DNA of 7,603 bases, taken from JAJPJX01 sp964568355 (GTDB lineage: Bacteria > Acidobacteriota > Terriglobia > Bryobacterales > Bryobacteraceae). Shown piece after piece: positions 5,664 to 7,603 of the stretch. Made by a program: the position numbers and the translations under genes. Each line of letters starts with the position of its first letter. Positions within the stretch are counted from its first letter, which is position 1. The notes beneath the pieces are model-generated. The model had not been told where the DNA came from. It was given only the letters and a program-made list of their open reading frames with translations, and did not search any database. Where the stretch lies: positions 1-7,603 of the forward strand of contig CAZMRK010000094.1 of assembly GCA_964568355.1 (NCBI GenBank), given 5' to 3'.

Positions 5664-7494
5664 CGATCGGTCCAAATTCTGGGCGACCGGCTCCGGGCAC
5701 TTGAGCGAGGAGGAGTTGCTGCTGCACCTCGACGGGGAGCTCTCCGGACGAAGGGCCGATGGGGCCAGGAGGCACATTCAGGCGTGCTGGCAGTGCCGCG
5801 CGAGGGCAGAGAAGGTCGCGCAGACCATCGTGCGTTTTGTGGAGTGCCGGAATGCCTTGGCCGAAGAAGAGCGCCCTCCCCAGGACTGGGCAGGATTTGA
5901 AGCTCGCCTGCGGGCGGCGCGGGTCGAGAAGCCGCCGGCGGCTCCGATGTGGCGCCGGGGGATCCCGACGAGACGGCCGATGCGGCTGGCGCTGGCCACA
6001 GCGGGCGTGGTGATGGCGCTGATCTGGATCCATAGCGGATCAGAGCAGCCGCTCTCGGCAGCCGAGGTTCTGCGCAGAGCGCAGGCGGCCGAGGTGGACG
6101 CCGCGCGAGGGAAGCAGCAGCCGGTGGTGTATCGAAAGATTCAGGTGAAGCAGCGCTCGGGCAAGAAGGTGACGGACGCCACGCTGGAATCCTGGAGCGA
6201 CCTGGAGCAGCAGCGCCAAAAGCAGACCGGGGACCAGGAGGTATGGAAGCGGCTGGAATCGATTTTACGCAAGAACCACCTGGGAGACGGCGGCATCCTC
6301 TCCGCGGCGGACTACGGGGCCTGGCGAGAAGGCCTGCGCGAAAAACGGGAAGCGGTGGAGACGCGCCGGCTGGCGGACGGATCCGAGGTGCTGGCGATCA
6401 ACACGGTAACGGGCACCGATCCCGCGCCGGATGTGATTCTGGAAGCCGCGCTGGTGGTACGCACGCGGGACTGGCATGCGGTGGAGCAGAATCTGCGCGT
6501 TCAGGGGACGGACGAGGTGAGCGAATTCGAGCTTTCCGAAGTGGGTTTCGCGGTCACGGCCCGCAATACGCTGCCGGACTCGATCTTCGGCGGGAGAAGC
6601 AAGCGGGATGCGCCCCGTCCGGTGACGCCACACCGGGCGCCCGTTACGCCGCGGCTCCCGGACCCTCCGGCGCCGGACCTGGATGAAAGCGAGATCCTGG
6701 CGCTGACCGCACTGCACCGGTCGCATGCATGCCTGGGCGAGCCGGTCGGGATTGTGCGAGAGAACCAGATGTTGGTGGCGCGCGGATTGGCGGAAACGCC
6801 GGCGCGCAAAGATGAGCTTGCCGAGGCGCTCCGCGATGTCCCATTCCTTCGGTTCGATGTTCAGACCGTGGAGGAAGTACTCCAGGCATCCGACGGCGTG
6901 GAGACTGAACCACCGGCAGGCACCGAGGCCCGGATGGAGCAGGCGCGCAGCAAGACGGCTCCGGCAGCCGGGAAACTGAAGGGCCTCAAGGCACAAGAGG
7001 TAACCGCGCTGGCGAATCGGGTGGTTGAGCTGTCGGATACGGTGCTGGCCCATGCCTGGGCGCTGCGCCGTTTGGAAGAGGCCTGGCCAGCAGAACGGAC
7101 CAGCCACCTGAGCGTGGCGGCACGGCTTTTGCTGGAGGGGCTGATTCGCGACCATGCGCGTGACGCGCATGACAACGTGAGCCAGTGCCGCGCGGCACTG
7201 GAACCCCTGTCGCTGCCGGCCGCCGCAGAACAGGCAAGCGATACGCCGGAAAGCACATCCTGGTCCGGTGAAGCGCCGGCCCTGTTCGAACAGGCGCGGG
7301 CCGCGCAAGAACTGACGCGATCCCTGTTCACCGGGTCCGACCTGGCGCCGGATACGGTGGAAGACGCGCTGACGCGGCTTGCCCATTCCTTGGATGAAGT
7401 AGAACTCCGGTCGCGCCGCCTGGAAGCGGGCGCGGCCCTCATCAGCCATCCGAGCCGCGATGCCGGCTCGCTAGAAGGGAAAAGGAGACCATGA
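5656..7494 (+). CDS. Zinc-finger anti-sigma factor with very large extracytoplasmic domain
   Basis: This 612-residue protein starts at an ATG inside the end of the sigma gene (overlap ATGTTTAG), preceded by GAGTGAGGA at short spacing; an in-frame GTG at 5647 is an alternative. The N-terminus is a zinc-binding anti-sigma (ZAS, zf-HC2) domain: HLSEEELLLHLDGEL, then H40-x3-C44-x2-C47, with H24 as likely fourth ligand. It should hold the sigma factor in the cytoplasm. One membrane segment lies at about 109-126 (MRLALATAGVVMALIWIH). Beyond it are about 485 residues: a mixed domain at 130-312 (including LEAALVVRTRDWHAVEQNL), a Pro-rich linker at about 319-341, a small domain at about 357-412 (IVRENQMLVARGLAETPARK; perhaps BON-like, weak), and a mostly helical tail rich in Ala, Arg and Glu. 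Classical ECF anti-sigma factors are often 100-300 residues, so this is large. It probably senses an envelope signal; the signal is unknown. It overlaps the next gene by ATGA. Confidence 0.87.
   Translation: MFSDRSKFWATGSGHLSEEELLLHLDGELSGRRADGARRHIQACWQCRARAEKVAQTIVRFVECRNALAEEERPPQDWAGFEARLRAARVEKPPAAPMWRRGIPTRRPMRLALATAGVVMALIWIHSGSEQPLSAAEVLRRAQAAEVDAARGKQQPVVYRKIQVKQRSGKKVTDATLESWSDLEQQRQKQTGDQEVWKRLESILRKNHLGDGGILSAADYGAWREGLREKREAVETRRLADGSEVLAINTVTGTDPAPDVILEAALVVRTRDWHAVEQNLRVQGTDEVSEFELSEVGFAVTARNTLPDSIFGGRSKRDAPRPVTPHRAPVTPRLPDPPAPDLDESEILALTALHRSHACLGEPVGIVRENQMLVARGLAETPARKDELAEALRDVPFLRFDVQTVEEVLQASDGVETEPPAGTEARMEQARSKTAPAAGKLKGLKAQEVTALANRVVELSDTVLAHAWALRRLEEAWPAERTSHLSVAARLLLEGLIRDHARDAHDNVSQCRAALEPLSLPAAAEQASDTPESTSWSGEAPALFEQARAAQELTRSLFTGSDLAPDTVEDALTRLAHSLDEVELRSRRLEAGAALISHPSRDAGSLEGKRRP
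7153..7201. repeat. Pair of strong palindromes inside the anti-sigma gene
   Basis: The first (7153-7171) has perfect 8-bp arms, CATGCGCG and CGCGCATG, around TGA. The second (7182-7201) is a perfect 20-bp palindrome with half-site CCAGTGCCGC. They are 10 bp apart and fall in codons 500-516 of the anti-sigma gene, about 290 bp before the next gene starts. They could form hairpins in the mRNA or bind a dimeric protein. Neither has a T-run, so they are not simple terminators. Function is unknown, and GC-rich coding sequence does produce some palindromes by chance. Confidence 0.55.
7482..7487 (+). promoter_or_regulatory. Ribosome binding site of the downstream CnaB-type gene
   Basis: AAGGAG lies 3 bases before the ATG at 7491 and 6 bases before a second in-frame ATG at 7494. 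The spacing favours 7494 slightly, but the 7491 start gives the ATGA overlap with the anti-sigma stop typical of coupled genes. This is one of the strongest Shine-Dalgarno sequences in the window, which fits a receptor made in larger amounts than its regulators. Confidence 0.7.
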
Positions 7495-7603
7495 TGTCCT
7501 CCCGGTATTTTCTTAAGCTGACCGGCCTGGCAGTTTTGCTGCAGGCGGTAATCATTCCCGCCCTGGCGCAGAATGCGCAAATCGGCGGACGCGTAACCGA
7601 TCC
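7491..7603 (+). CDS. Secreted CnaB/carboxypeptidase-regulatory-domain protein, N-terminal part, probable TonB-dependent receptor
   Basis: Only 37 codons are present before the window ends. Residues 1-26 are a signal peptide: MMSSRYFLK, a hydrophobic core, then the signal peptidase I site ALA before QN. The mature protein opens QNAQIGGRVTDP, the same beta-strand opening of a CnaB-like domain seen in the complete receptor of this window (GTITGTVMDPSG). In Acidobacteria this start usually leads into an Oar-like TonB-dependent receptor of about 1000-1200 residues, but a shorter CnaB-only protein cannot be excluded. Its start overlaps the anti-sigma stop codon (ATGA), so it belongs to the sigma/anti-sigma operon and may be the outer-membrane partner or client of that system. 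The secreted CnaB start is well supported; the receptor call is inference. Confidence 0.75.
   Translation, partial: MMSSRYFLKLTGLAVLLQAVIIPALAQNAQIGGRVTD

Noticed and set aside
6265..7449. 394-codon open frame on the - strand opposite the anti-sigma gene
   Set aside because: It is an Arg/Gln-rich shadow translation. The + strand gene has a zinc finger, a membrane segment and operon overlaps on both sides.

Overview
The window looks like chromosomal DNA of a GC-rich acidobacterium, most likely of the Bryobacterales/Solibacter type. That placement is inference from gene content: an Oar-like outer-membrane receptor with an N-terminal carboxypeptidase-regulatory (CnaB-like) domain and the plug motif LPLNGRNFQQL, a second gene starting the same way, a DUF1501 protein, and an ECF sigma / zinc-finger anti-sigma pair. 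No rRNA, tRNA, CRISPR array, transposase or phage gene is visible.

Left block (1-3859, + strand): the C-terminal 160 codons of a DUF1501 protein are followed after 31 bp by a complete 1114-residue CnaB/TonB-dependent-receptor-like protein with a good ribosome binding site. The two are probably co-transcribed. Middle (3864-4862, - strand): a convergent gene, only 4 bp from the receptor stop codon, encodes a cytoplasmic zinc amidohydrolase of the succinylglutamate desuccinylase/aspartoacylase family. It looks closest to the DoeB branch (N-acetyl-diaminobutyrate deacetylase of ectoine breakdown), although no other ectoine gene is in view.

Divergent spacer (4863-5075): 213 bp without a gene. It holds a 19-bp imperfect inverted repeat and a larger nested inverted repeat (4978-5047) that may be a dispersed repeat or a structured leader.

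Right block (5076-7603, + strand): a tight three-gene operon. An ECF sigma factor overlaps by 8 bp a 612-residue anti-sigma factor (zinc finger, one membrane segment, about 485 residues outside the membrane). That gene overlaps by 4 bp (ATGA) the start of another secreted CnaB-type protein, cut by the window edge. The natural reading is a cell-surface signalling cassette in which an outer-membrane CnaB receptor, a large periplasmic sensor/anti-sigma and a sigma factor are made together. This differs from the FecA-FecR-FecI layout in having a zinc-finger anti-sigma factor and a CnaB-fronted partner. Two strong palindromes lie inside the 3' part of the anti-sigma gene.
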